From assembly GCA_949291545.1 (NCBI GenBank), contig CASEWB010000008.1, positions 1 through 64,000 on the forward strand: 64,000 nucleotides of DNA, read 5' to 3'. Under the pieces are notes generated by a model that ran no database searches, was not told where the DNA came from, and saw only the letters and a program-made list of their open reading frames with translations. The position numbers and the translations under genes are program-made. This DNA comes from an uncultured bacterium. Its GTDB lineage: Bacteria; Elusimicrobiota; Elusimicrobia; Elusimicrobiales; Elusimicrobiaceae. Shown one piece after another: positions 34,278 through 42,627 of the stretch (position 1 is the first letter of the stretch; every line of letters starts with the position of its first letter).

Positions 34278-34383
34278 CCTTCCGGTAAAATTCCTGACGG
34301 AATTTTCCTGCAGGCCGGGCTCGCGGTTTTGGCCTTGCCCTTGCTGGGCAAACCAAAACATCGCTGCGCCTTTCAAATCCCTA

Positions 34384-34540
<157 letters not shown>

Positions 34541-34646
34541 AATTACGCCATCGCCGAGTGGCGGGCCTCAGGCGTCTAAAAATATTATACAAAACTTCCG
34601 GCTTTCGTGCCGGGTGCAGTTTGGGGTTGGGCTGTTTTGCACGGGG

Positions 34647-35507
34647 TTAAGAGGCCTTTGCCGGCAGAGCGGGGGTGCCTAATCCTTCTAAAAATTGCAG
34701 GGCGGTTTTTTTGAACCACTCCGGGCTGTCGTGTATGCCGGTGGGCGAGAAAAACTGTTGGGTGCCTTCGGGTGCCTGGGCCGCCAGGGCGCGGCTCATT
34801 GTCCAGGGAACCGTGCGGTCCATACGGGAAAAACCAATTAGCATCGGCGCACGGACTTGGCCAATCAACTGGGTGTTATCAAAATTTTTATTCCATAAGA
34901 TGGGTTTTAACAACAGCGTCATTAGGCGTGCCGTCCAGCTTTCGTTGTCTTTTTGGGCCAATAGATAGAAGCCCATATCGGCCGTGTTGGTAAAGGGGCT
35001 TTGCAAAATGACCGCTTTGAAAGGCAGTTTGTTGTATACCGCCGCTATATGCAAAGCGGGCGAACTGCCCAAGGCAAACCCCCACAGCACAATGTCTTTT
35101 GGCAAAATATGTTTTTTTAGCATCAAGGCAAATAAGGCGGTTTGGGCGTCTTCGTACATGTTTTTTTGCGAGGGGGTTCCTCCGCTTTTGCCGTATCCGC
35201 GGTAATCGAACAGAAAAATACCATATCCACGTTTGGCATAGGGCAAAATAAAATCCTGGAAAGTATATATATTGTATTTACTCCCGTGAAAAAACAACAG
35301 GGTGGGCTTCCCGGGGGTGGCCGGGTGATAGAGCGCGTAAAGGGGGCGGCCGTCTTTGGCGGGGAAAGAAAATTCTTGGAACGGCTCCTGTATGGAATAA
35401 ATCTGGCGGGAAGGCCTGAACACAAAATAATCGGTGGCGCGGTCCAAAAATACCGCCCAGCATACGAGCAGGATAAATAATACTACGGTAGGAATATATT
35501 TGTTCAT
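34647..35507 (-). CDS. Alpha/beta hydrolase-fold protein lacking the nucleophilic serine
   Basis: The 286-residue protein begins with a membrane or signal segment (residues 4-20) followed by a hydrolase fold of the BEM46/YfhR type: LLFFHGSKYN (oxyanion region), FDYRGYGKSGGTPSQ, SRMDRTVPW (Asp) and GIHDSPEW (His). The nucleophile elbow reads GFALGSS, so Ala145 stands where the active serine should be. The DNA (GCC) is unambiguous. The neighbour at 35548 keeps GHSLG. This copy may be a non-catalytic binding protein, or a different serine could act. It lies downstream of the active paralogue. Confidence 0.82.
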   Translation of the reverse strand: MNKYIPTVVLFILLVCWAVFLDRATDYFVFRPSRQIYSIQEPFQEFSFPAKDGRPLYALYHPATPGKPTLLFFHGSKYNIYTFQDFILPYAKRGYGIFLFDYRGYGKSGGTPSQKNMYEDAQTALFALMLKKHILPKDIVLWGFALGSSPALHIAAVYNKLPFKAVILQSPFTNTADMGFYLLAQKDNESWTARLMTLLLKPILWNKNFDNTQLIGQVRAPMLIGFSRMDRTVPWTMSRALAAQAPEGTQQFFSPTGIHDSPEWFKKTALQFLEGLGTPALPAKAS

Positions 35508-35547
35508 AGGCCCTATCCCTACGGTTATCCTAGCAAAAAAACAATTT

Positions 35548-36369
35548 TTACGAAAGATTTTTAAGGAAGGCGTTTACCGCTTGGGCGGCCCAGGCAAATT
35601 CGTCGTGCCCGCCGGCAGGAGCCAAAAAGCGTTTGGCGTGGGGAATGTAATCCGCCAGGCGTGCGCTCATACGCCAAGGAATGGTGGCGTCCGTGCGGCT
35701 CATACAGGCCAGCACCGGCAGCTGCAGGTGTTGGGCCGGGGTGGTGTTTTCAAACCGGTTGAAATACAAAAACGGTGTTACAAACGCGGCGGAAGCCCGG
35801 TAGAACCAGGAGGATGGATCGTAGGCGTGCGTCCACAGGCACACGGCCATATCGGGCGTGCTTAAAAAAGGGCTTTGCAAAATGAGCGCTTTAAATGGAA
35901 TTTTCCCTAATGTGCTGGCGGCATACAGGGCCGGGGCGTTGCCCAGCGAGTGGCCGTAGAGTACAATATCCTGCGGGCGGATTTTTTTACCGTTCATTAA
36001 ATAGCGCGCCACGGCTAAAGCGTCTTCAAATACGGTTTTTTGCGAGGGGGTTCCCCGGGTAAGGCCAAAGCCGCGGTAGTCAAACATAAAAATACCATAG
36101 CCCAACGGGGCGTAAGCTTCGGCAAATTGTTCAAAGTGCGATACATTCCCGCCGCGCCCGTGGAAAAACAACAATGTCGGCTGGCCGGGTTGCGCGGGAA
36201 GATAGACACCGGTAATTTTTTTGCCGTCCGGTGCGTCAAAGGCGGCGTTTTCAAAAGGCAGTTTAAGCGGCCAGCGTTTCTTTTGCGGGCGAAACACAAT
36301 ATGCGCTCCAATACGCGCTAACACATACCAAATGAAGGCCGCGGCGGCCAAAATAATCAGCCAAATCAT
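35548..36369 (-). CDS. Membrane-anchored alpha/beta hydrolase
   Basis: This 273-residue paralogue of the previous gene has a complete triad: nucleophile in YGHSLGNAP (S141), Asp in SRTDATIPW and His in AGGHDEFAW. LLFFHGRGGN forms the oxyanion region and FDYRGFG follows. The N-terminal segment (3-20) would anchor it in the inner membrane, facing outside. Substrate unknown; the BEM46/YfhR group includes esterases. The ATG at 36369 is chosen over a start 12 codons upstream because TATAAT ends six bases before it. Confidence 0.87.
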   Translation of the reverse strand: MIWLIILAAAAFIWYVLARIGAHIVFRPQKKRWPLKLPFENAAFDAPDGKKITGVYLPAQPGQPTLLFFHGRGGNVSHFEQFAEAYAPLGYGIFMFDYRGFGLTRGTPSQKTVFEDALAVARYLMNGKKIRPQDIVLYGHSLGNAPALYAASTLGKIPFKALILQSPFLSTPDMAVCLWTHAYDPSSWFYRASAAFVTPFLYFNRFENTTPAQHLQLPVLACMSRTDATIPWRMSARLADYIPHAKRFLAPAGGHDEFAWAAQAVNAFLKNLS

Positions 36370-36375
36370 ACTTAT

Positions 36376-36381
36376 ATTATA
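36376..36381 (-). promoter_or_regulatory. -10 box of hydrolase gene, predicted leaderless
   Basis: Minus strand TATAAT-ATAAGT-ATG. It faces away from the promoter at 36410, 28 bases apart. Confidence 0.6.
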
Positions 36382-36409
36382 GCTTTTCCCCTGCCTGGAA
36401 GGCATTTAG

Positions 36410-36415
36410 TATAAT
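36410..36415 (+). promoter_or_regulatory. -10 box of the DUF2157 operon, predicted leaderless
   Basis: TATAAT-AAACAT-ATG; six bases to the start codon and no ribosome-binding site. Confidence 0.6.
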
Positions 36416-36421
36416 AAACAT

Positions 36422-37279
36422 ATGACCAAAAAACAATGGGTTTTTCGTACCCTTCTAACCAATTTGTTTGCTTCTACTCCCGCCTGGGTGGGCCCGCTGT
36501 GCGGCTTGACCGGCGCGGCATTATTTTTGGCGGGCACGGTATGCTTTGTGGCATACAACTGGGCCGCGTGGGGCGCGCTTTATAAATTTGCCCTGCCGCT
36601 GATCGGGTTGTTGGCCTGTGCGGCGGGTGTGTACCGCACCGGGCTGGAAAGCAACGCCGGGCGCGTGCTGTCGTTTGCGTGCGGGTTGTTTATAGGGTTG
36701 TTTTGGGTAGTATACGGCCAAGTGTACCAGACGGGGGCTTTTGTATATGAATTTTGCCTGGCTTGGGCAATCAGCCTGCTGCCGCTTGCCATGCTGGCGG
36801 GGAACCGCTGGCTGTGGCTGTTGTGGGCGGTGGTATGCAACGGGTATCTTGTTTCGTACAGAAGCGGCTGGCCCGATATGCGGGTGTTGCTCATTTTCAA
36901 CGCGGGCTGTTTTGCCGTAAACGAATGGGCGGCCCTGCGTCCCGGCGGAAAAGGCGGTTGGATTTCGCTGTTCTTTTTGGCTGCGGTGCTGGGCTGTTGT
37001 TTGGCGGAAGCCTTTTTCCACGGGTGGGGCGTTTACTTTTGGATGAATACTGGATGGGTAATTCTTTTGGGCCTGTATGCGTGGCGGTTTAAACGCGGGG
37101 CGGTGCAGCTGGGGTTTTGTGCGCTTGTGTTGGATATCTTGCTGGCGGCCCGGATGCTTGAACTCTTATCCCAGGGGCTGCTATCCCTGCTGGCAGGGCC
37201 CGCGGTGATTGTGCTGTTTGTGTGCAGTGCGGCGGCGGTGTATTTTTTGAGCCGGGAGGAGAAAACAAATGACCGTTAA
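36422..37279 (+). CDS. DUF2157 family membrane protein
   Basis: The 285-residue protein has about nine hydrophobic segments and the DUF2157-type N-terminal pattern GAALFLAGTVCFVAYNWAAW. Function is unknown, but the trio DUF2157, DUF4401 and GDYXXLXY recurs side by side in many bacteria, which suggests one membrane complex. It overlaps the DUF4401 gene by 11 bases. Expression probably starts at the leaderless-type promoter just upstream. Confidence 0.8.
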   Translation: MTKKQWVFRTLLTNLFASTPAWVGPLCGLTGAALFLAGTVCFVAYNWAAWGALYKFALPLIGLLACAAGVYRTGLESNAGRVLSFACGLFIGLFWVVYGQVYQTGAFVYEFCLAWAISLLPLAMLAGNRWLWLLWAVVCNGYLVSYRSGWPDMRVLLIFNAGCFAVNEWAALRPGGKGGWISLFFLAAVLGCCLAEAFFHGWGVYFWMNTGWVILLGLYAWRFKRGAVQLGFCALVLDILLAARMLELLSQGLLSLLAGPAVIVLFVCSAAAVYFLSREEKTNDR

Positions 37280-38180
37280 TACCGAACCTAAAACTCCTTT
37301 TATTGTATCTGCCTTGCTGGCGGTGGGTGCCTGGCAGGCCTGCGTGATTACCCTGGCACTGATTGGGTGGGTAAATACACTCGGAACGGGCGTGGCGGCG
37401 GTTGTGCTGGCGGTGGTGTTTACGCATTTGTCCGGGCGTATGGGCGGCGTAGCCGGTGCGTTTTGGGCGCAGGCGGCACTGGCGTTTTCGCTCTGCGGCA
37501 AATGGATGGTGATTGCGTGGGCGATTGAAAAGTGGTCGTTAAACGCGGTGCAGATTTGCGGGCTGGTGTGGGGAATCACGGCCTTGGGGTATCCGATTTT
37601 TACGCAAAAAATGGACCGCGCCCTTATGGTTTGTGCCAGTGCGATGGCGTTGTTCTTTTGGGTGTTTGAAGATCATCCGTCACTCGCCCTCTATATGGAA
37701 ACGGCGGCTGTTTTGCTGTTTGTGGTAGCTTATGTATTGTTTTTCGTGCCAAACGAAAATGTCCGCCCGGTTGCATGGGGGATATTGCCGGCGTGTGCAA
37801 TGCCGTTTGTGGCGTTGTTGCTGGGTGAAGTGGAAACCAGTCTGCCGCTCAATTCCTTAATACTGGGGCTGGGGTTGGTCGGTGTATACTTGTGGCGCGC
37901 ACGGAAGCATTTTAATGTGTGTCTGGCGGTGCTGATTTTGGTGCTTGCGTATTTGACGAACGTGGGGGTGGTGATGGGCGTAGCGCTTTTGGCGCTGGCG
38001 TTTAGCCAGAACCGGCTGAGCTTAAAAATAGCCGGGGTAGCAGTGTTTGCGCTGTCGCTGGTGTGGCTGTACTATCATATGCAAACGACGCTGCTGGTAA
38101 AAAGTTTTTACCTGTGGGCGGCGGGGATTATACTGCTGGCCGTATATGCTTGGCAGAAAAGGGGGACGTATGCGCACTAA
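37269..38180 (+). CDS. DUF4401 family membrane protein
   Basis: The 303-residue protein consists of about ten hydrophobic segments (for example VSALLAVGAWQACVITLALI near the start). Its place between a DUF2157 and a GDYXXLXY gene supports the DUF4401 call. GGGAGGAG lies inside the preceding coding sequence before the ATG. No catalytic motif seen. Confidence 0.72.
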   Translation: MTVNTEPKTPFIVSALLAVGAWQACVITLALIGWVNTLGTGVAAVVLAVVFTHLSGRMGGVAGAFWAQAALAFSLCGKWMVIAWAIEKWSLNAVQICGLVWGITALGYPIFTQKMDRALMVCASAMALFFWVFEDHPSLALYMETAAVLLFVVAYVLFFVPNENVRPVAWGILPACAMPFVALLLGEVETSLPLNSLILGLGLVGVYLWRARKHFNVCLAVLILVLAYLTNVGVVMGVALLALAFSQNRLSLKIAGVAVFALSLVWLYYHMQTTLLVKSFYLWAAGIILLAVYAWQKRGTYAH

Positions 38181-38607
38181 AATCTTTTTGGGAGTATCGC
38201 TGGGGCTGGCTGTTGTGTTGGGCGGCTACGCGTGGTACATGCAGGCGGCCTTGCAGGGGGCGCCCGTCATGTATTTTAAAATGGCGCCGGTGGACCCGCG
38301 GGCGATGTTAAGCGGGGACTATATGGAACTTGCTTACGATGTGGAAAGGGCGTTTTCGGATGAAAACGACCGCAAAACCGTTACGTTCTATGCACTGCCA
38401 AACGGCGTGGTGCAAACGGAAAAAACGGACCGCCCGGTGGTGGTTGCGTGTTTTGAAAGGCAGTTCCGCCTGCCGCACCAATTTTATTTTCAGGAAGGCA
38501 CCGGCCGCAAGTACGAAACGGCCGTTTATGCCAAAATGCGCCGCCTGCCCGGCGGGCGTTTTGTGCTGAACGCGCTGACGGACGAAAATTTAAAAGAAAT
38601 TAATTAG
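38170..38607 (+). CDS. GDYXXLXY family protein
   Basis: The 145-residue protein has one N-terminal membrane segment and the naming motif LSGDYMELAYDVE near residue 49, followed by a beta-rich domain (VVVACFERQFRLPHQFYF). It is likely exposed in the periplasm. The start is the ATG at 38170 with GGGGGA before it; an upstream in-frame start would add eight residues without support. It overlaps the DUF4401 gene by 11 bases. Confidence 0.8.
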   Translation: MRTKIFLGVSLGLAVVLGGYAWYMQAALQGAPVMYFKMAPVDPRAMLSGDYMELAYDVERAFSDENDRKTVTFYALPNGVVQTEKTDRPVVVACFERQFRLPHQFYFQEGTGRKYETAVYAKMRRLPGGRFVLNALTDENLKEIN

Positions 38608-38617
38608 AGGTTTTATT

Positions 38618-39445
38618 ATGAGCGAAAATTGCAACCACGATTGCAGCTCCTGCAGCGCCAACTGCTCCAGCCGCAACCCGGGCGAAATGCCCAAAGACAA
38701 ACCGCATTTGAGAAGCCGCATCAAGCACGTTATCGGCGTAGTGAGCGGCAAAGGCGGGGTGGGTAAATCCTTCGTGACCGCTTTGCTCGCGTCGGAAATG
38801 ACCCGCCGCGGCTACTCCTGCGGCGTGCTGGACGCGGACATTACCGGCCCGTCCATTCCCAAAATGTTTGGTATCCACGAACGCGCCACCGGCGACCAAG
38901 ACGGTATTTACCCCGTCAAGAGCCAAGAGGGCGTGCAGGTAATGTCCTTAAACTTGCTCTTGGAAAAAGAGACCGACCCCGTTATCTGGCGCGGCGCGCT
39001 GATTACGGGCACCGTGCGCCAGTTTTGGACGGACGTGATTTGGGAAGATGTGGACTATTTGTTTATTGATATGCCGCCCGGCACGGGGGACGTGACGCTG
39101 ACGGTGTTCCAAAGTTTGCCGGTGGACGGGATTGTGATTGTGTCTTCCCCGCAGGAACTCGTGCAGATGATTGTGGGCAAGGCCGTCAAAATGGCGCAGA
39201 TGATGAAGGTGCCGGTGTTGGGGTTGGTGGAAAATATGAGCTATTTAAAATGCCCCGACTGCGGAAAAGAAATTGAACTTTTCGGCAAAAGCCACGCGGA
39301 AGAAATGGGCAAAGAATTCAACCTCTCTCCCGTGATGCGCGTGCCGCTAAACCCTGCCGTAGCCCGCGCCGCCGACGAAGGGCGCATCGCTTTCGTGCGC
39401 GAGGACGCAATCTCCCCGCTGGCCGATAAGCTGGCCTCTTTATAA
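38618..39445 (+). CDS. Mrp/NBP35-type iron-sulfur carrier ATPase
   Basis: The 275-residue P-loop protein has the deviant Walker A GVVSGKGGVGKS, DADITGPSIPKMFG, FIDMPPGTGDVTLT and SPQELVQMIVGKAV, all typical of Mrp/ApbC, which carries Fe-S clusters to target enzymes. An N-terminal cysteine group (CNHDCSSCSANC, residues 4-15) resembles the NBP35 cluster site, and a CPDC near residue 210 is the bridging pair. Having both favours the NBP35-like form. AGAGG precedes the ATG. It follows the DUF trio but is probably separate. Confidence 0.92.
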   Translation: MSENCNHDCSSCSANCSSRNPGEMPKDKPHLRSRIKHVIGVVSGKGGVGKSFVTALLASEMTRRGYSCGVLDADITGPSIPKMFGIHERATGDQDGIYPVKSQEGVQVMSLNLLLEKETDPVIWRGALITGTVRQFWTDVIWEDVDYLFIDMPPGTGDVTLTVFQSLPVDGIVIVSSPQELVQMIVGKAVKMAQMMKVPVLGLVENMSYLKCPDCGKEIELFGKSHAEEMGKEFNLSPVMRVPLNPAVARAADEGRIAFVREDAISPLADKLASL

Positions 39446-39464
39446 AAGGCCTATTTTTACACTA

Positions 39465-39500
39465 GGACCATTAGCCCCCGTTGCTAGGGCTAATGGCCCT
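39465..39500 (+). terminator. Terminator of the Mrp gene
   Basis: CCATTAGCCC / GGGCTAATGG inverted repeat 25 bases after the stop, followed by CCCTTGTTTG; the T run is weak. Confidence 0.6.
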
Positions 39501-39558
39501 TGTTTGTAAGAGCGGTTTTTTTCATAATTAAAATAAGACTTTTTATGAGGATACTATA

Positions 39559-42528
39559 ATGAGAAGAACCCTTTTGTATGTGTTAGCCGGAATTTTTATT
39601 TGTCACAGTGCGTCGGCCCAGATGCCGGCAAAAACAGCCGCTTCGGCCGCTAAGGCGCTGGGGGCGGCTGCTGGAAAAAATGCCGCCGCTTCGACGGAAG
39701 CTGTCGCCGGAGCCAAAACGGCGCTGGCTGTGGGCAGTGCCGCTTCCCGGCAAATAACGGCCGCCCGTGTTCCGGCCGCTTCGCACCAAATGCCGGCACG
39801 AGCGGGGGCTGTGTCTTCGGAGGGGGTGGTTAATGCTTCCGTGCTGGAAAGAACCATTGCCCGGCAAACCGCCGCCGCCAAAAGTGCACGCCTTTCTTCC
39901 GTTAAATCAATCCGCCAGCAAGTGGCTGATGGAAAAAACAGCCCGGCGTTAATAGAGCAAATTTTACAGGTTCCCGCGGCTGCGGTGCGGGCGGATTTAC
40001 TGCAAGATGAATTTTTGACGCTTACGCTGCTGAAAGGGGTACGCCCTTCGTCCAGCCAAGCCGGCCGGGCGTTGGTTACTTTTCGGTTGGACTTGATGGG
40101 GCGTATTCAAACGCTTAAGAAATCTGCAGAAATTTCCCAAAAAAACTTGGCGGCTTTTTCCGCGCAGGCACAGATAGAAGCCGCCCGTGCGGTGGCGGAT
40201 ATCAGTGCTGTTGGCTTTTACGGAACCGCTAAGGACGCCCCTTTAATTTTGGATTTTTATCAAGCCTGTGCCGCTGGAGCGCTGGAGCCGGTGGCGTTTA
40301 CGGCGTCGGCCCGTGCGCTGTTGGCTTTGAAGGCCTATAGACCGCTGCAAGAACTCCTGCAGGCCGCCCGCCCCAGCTATGCACAGCAGCAGTTTGCCGC
40401 CTTTGCCGCCAGCCAGCAAGTGCCCGTTGCCGTGCCGCTGGCAAAACAGCCTGCCGTGAAAAATGATTTTTCTGCTTGGCAAAAAAACTTCACCCAAACC
40501 AGCCGGGCAGCGGCTATGCATTTGGACGCGTCGGCCGAAGCTACCCAAAAATGGCTGGCTTTAAAACCGCAGGCAGCCCCAGAAGCCCAAAAGCTGAAAC
40601 AAGGCGCTCCCGCGCGTGCGGCGGCTGCCCAAAAATCGTTGCAGCAGGCAGTCCCGGCCAAGCCGGAAGTTGCCCCTGTGCGTGCCCCAGTAGAGGCGGA
40701 AGTGGCCCCTACCCGCCCCGTTTCCGAACGGACGGAAGCTGTTTCCCCGCAAGATAATTCCGGGGTGTTGTATGCCGGGCTGCCGGTAATGGAATGGGGA
40801 AAGCGGATAAAGAATTTCTTTTCTTCTTCTAAAAATCAATCAGCTCAAACCGTGGTAAAACCGGAAAACGGCGAATACAACCCGGTGGTGCCGGTGCTGG
40901 AAACGATGCCGCGCACGGGGCTGATCAGCAAAGAATATCCTTCCGGTTTGAAAGACGAAGAAGGTATCATTCGCGATTGGCTGGAATATTTCAAAAACGG
41001 TTATTTCCGCCCGCGCGACCAGGTGGAAGCCATTGAAGGTATGTCCGCCGCTAAGGCCAATAACGTAATGGAATACCTGTATTATATGCCGCTGGAAGAA
41101 GCGGAACGCGTTATTTTGAACCCGATTCGCGAAACGGGCCGCCTGCCTGATTTTATGTATGACGACCGCTTAATTGCAGGTACCAAACGCCTGCCGGCCG
41201 GATATTATAAAAACAAGTTTAATGAAAACGTAAAACGTTTTGTGCAATTGGCCGAGGAAGATGGCTCCATCTACACCCACAATGTGGAACTGAAAGATTT
41301 GGCCAGCACGATGGCGGATTATAGTTTTAAGCAAGGGTTCCGCTATCAAAACGACCCGCATATGACGGCCGGCCTGCGCCATAATTGGAGAGAATTGGTG
41401 AACGAAATCCGCAAGCCGGGGCTGAAAGCAGACCGTACCTTGATTAACCAGCTGTGGCGTAAACCGGTGGAATTAATGGACGGAACGTCTGTGAGCTTGA
41501 AAGATTATTTTACTCAAACGCGCCCTACGGCTTTCTTTAAAGAAGGGCGTATGCCGGAATTCTTTTTAAACAGTGCCAAATGGGTGGCGTTGGAAAACGA
41601 ACGGCGCAATTTGGCCGCCGCGGAATATTTTGACCAGGCGGCTGCCAAAGGCGGTTCGTGGTGGGAAAAATGGCAGGATTGGCTGGTGCTGGGCAAGAGA
41701 AATGCCTACTTGACGTTGGACCAATTCGGCGAAGTAATGACCACCCAGTATAGACAATCGTTTGGTATGCCGGTGCGTACGAACGAGGCCGAATATGTGG
41801 CGGGGGTGTCGCCTTCCCTGCTGGAGGACGCAACGCCGTCTTCGCTGAAAGTAAAAATAAACAACTTTGATAAAATCGGCGGGGTGTGCCAGATGTCGTT
41901 TACCGACGGGGGCTACGCCGGCCGCGTGCGGGAAGGGTATGACGGGACCTCGGTTATGAACCGTTTTGAACCAGTGGATTTTGACCATGTAAAAGCGGTT
42001 ACGTTTGATGTAAAAACGCTGGCTCCGGAAGTGGTAACCTTAAAATCCGTACCGTACTTGAAAGATTTAAAAGACCCGGATTTGGACCAAGTCCGTGCCG
42101 GTACGATGGTGAGCGACGGCCTGGACCCTACACGCGATTTGATTGGCGTGCAGCAGGCCGAAGCGGCGCTGAATAAAATCCCGCATTTAAAAGCAACCAT
42201 CTATCCGCATGCTCGTTTGGCCGGGTATGAAAGCACTCGCCCCGCATATTTGGACGGCGGTGGTTTGGGCGGCTATTTGGCGTTGTTTACGCCGCCTTTC
42301 TATCCGATAAAAACGGTGTATCGCTTGCGCTTTAAAGGAATGAAGCCGTATGTGGAAAAAGAATATTTTATCCGCAAAGAAGTGTCCGCTTTGGCGGGAT
42401 TGGTTCACCGCGACCGCCTGACGTTTACGCAGCAGGTGGAAGAACGAATTGAGAAAAAAGAAGCGGCCCCCGGGCAAACCCCTTCCACAACCCAGCCGCA
42501 GCAGCCGAAAGCGGAACCGGAAAAGTAA
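39559..42528 (+). CDS. Large exported protein of unknown family
   Basis: The 989-residue protein begins with a signal peptide (cleavage after HSASAQ). Residues 22-110 are almost wholly Ala, Ser, Lys and Thr (AAKALGAAAGKNAAAS type). A helical region (110-270) and a Pro/Ala/Glu-rich linker (330-400) follow. The C-terminal 550 residues look folded and are rich in Tyr, Asp and Arg (YLYYMPLEEAERVIL, FRYQNDPHMTAGLRHNW, DGGYAGRVREGYDGTSV, DGGGLGGYLALF). The tail (PSTTQPQQPKAEPEK) is polar. No known domain is recognised. GAGG lies before the ATG. It is a single gene between terminators, probably periplasmic or on the surface. Confidence 0.8.
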   Translation: MRRTLLYVLAGIFICHSASAQMPAKTAASAAKALGAAAGKNAAASTEAVAGAKTALAVGSAASRQITAARVPAASHQMPARAGAVSSEGVVNASVLERTIARQTAAAKSARLSSVKSIRQQVADGKNSPALIEQILQVPAAAVRADLLQDEFLTLTLLKGVRPSSSQAGRALVTFRLDLMGRIQTLKKSAEISQKNLAAFSAQAQIEAARAVADISAVGFYGTAKDAPLILDFYQACAAGALEPVAFTASARALLALKAYRPLQELLQAARPSYAQQQFAAFAASQQVPVAVPLAKQPAVKNDFSAWQKNFTQTSRAAAMHLDASAEATQKWLALKPQAAPEAQKLKQGAPARAAAAQKSLQQAVPAKPEVAPVRAPVEAEVAPTRPVSERTEAVSPQDNSGVLYAGLPVMEWGKRIKNFFSSSKNQSAQTVVKPENGEYNPVVPVLETMPRTGLISKEYPSGLKDEEGIIRDWLEYFKNGYFRPRDQVEAIEGMSAAKANNVMEYLYYMPLEEAERVILNPIRETGRLPDFMYDDRLIAGTKRLPAGYYKNKFNENVKRFVQLAEEDGSIYTHNVELKDLASTMADYSFKQGFRYQNDPHMTAGLRHNWRELVNEIRKPGLKADRTLINQLWRKPVELMDGTSVSLKDYFTQTRPTAFFKEGRMPEFFLNSAKWVALENERRNLAAAEYFDQAAAKGGSWWEKWQDWLVLGKRNAYLTLDQFGEVMTTQYRQSFGMPVRTNEAEYVAGVSPSLLEDATPSSLKVKINNFDKIGGVCQMSFTDGGYAGRVREGYDGTSVMNRFEPVDFDHVKAVTFDVKTLAPEVVTLKSVPYLKDLKDPDLDQVRAGTMVSDGLDPTRDLIGVQQAEAALNKIPHLKATIYPHARLAGYESTRPAYLDGGGLGGYLALFTPPFYPIKTVYRLRFKGMKPYVEKEYFIRKEVSALAGLVHRDRLTFTQQVEERIEKKEAAPGQTPSTTQPQQPKAEPEK

Positions 42529-42545
42529 TTGTTTTTGGGCATTAC

Positions 42546-42577
42546 AATCCCCGTGATTTTTTATCGCGGGGATTTTT
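42546..42577 (+). terminator. Terminator of the large exported protein gene
   Basis: AATCCCCGTGAT / ATCGCGGGGATT with T run, 18 bases after the stop. Confidence 0.85.
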
Positions 42578-42627
42578 TATGCCCCGTTTGCCTAAATTAA
42601 ATGTTAGAATGTGCGTAGGGGGAAAAT

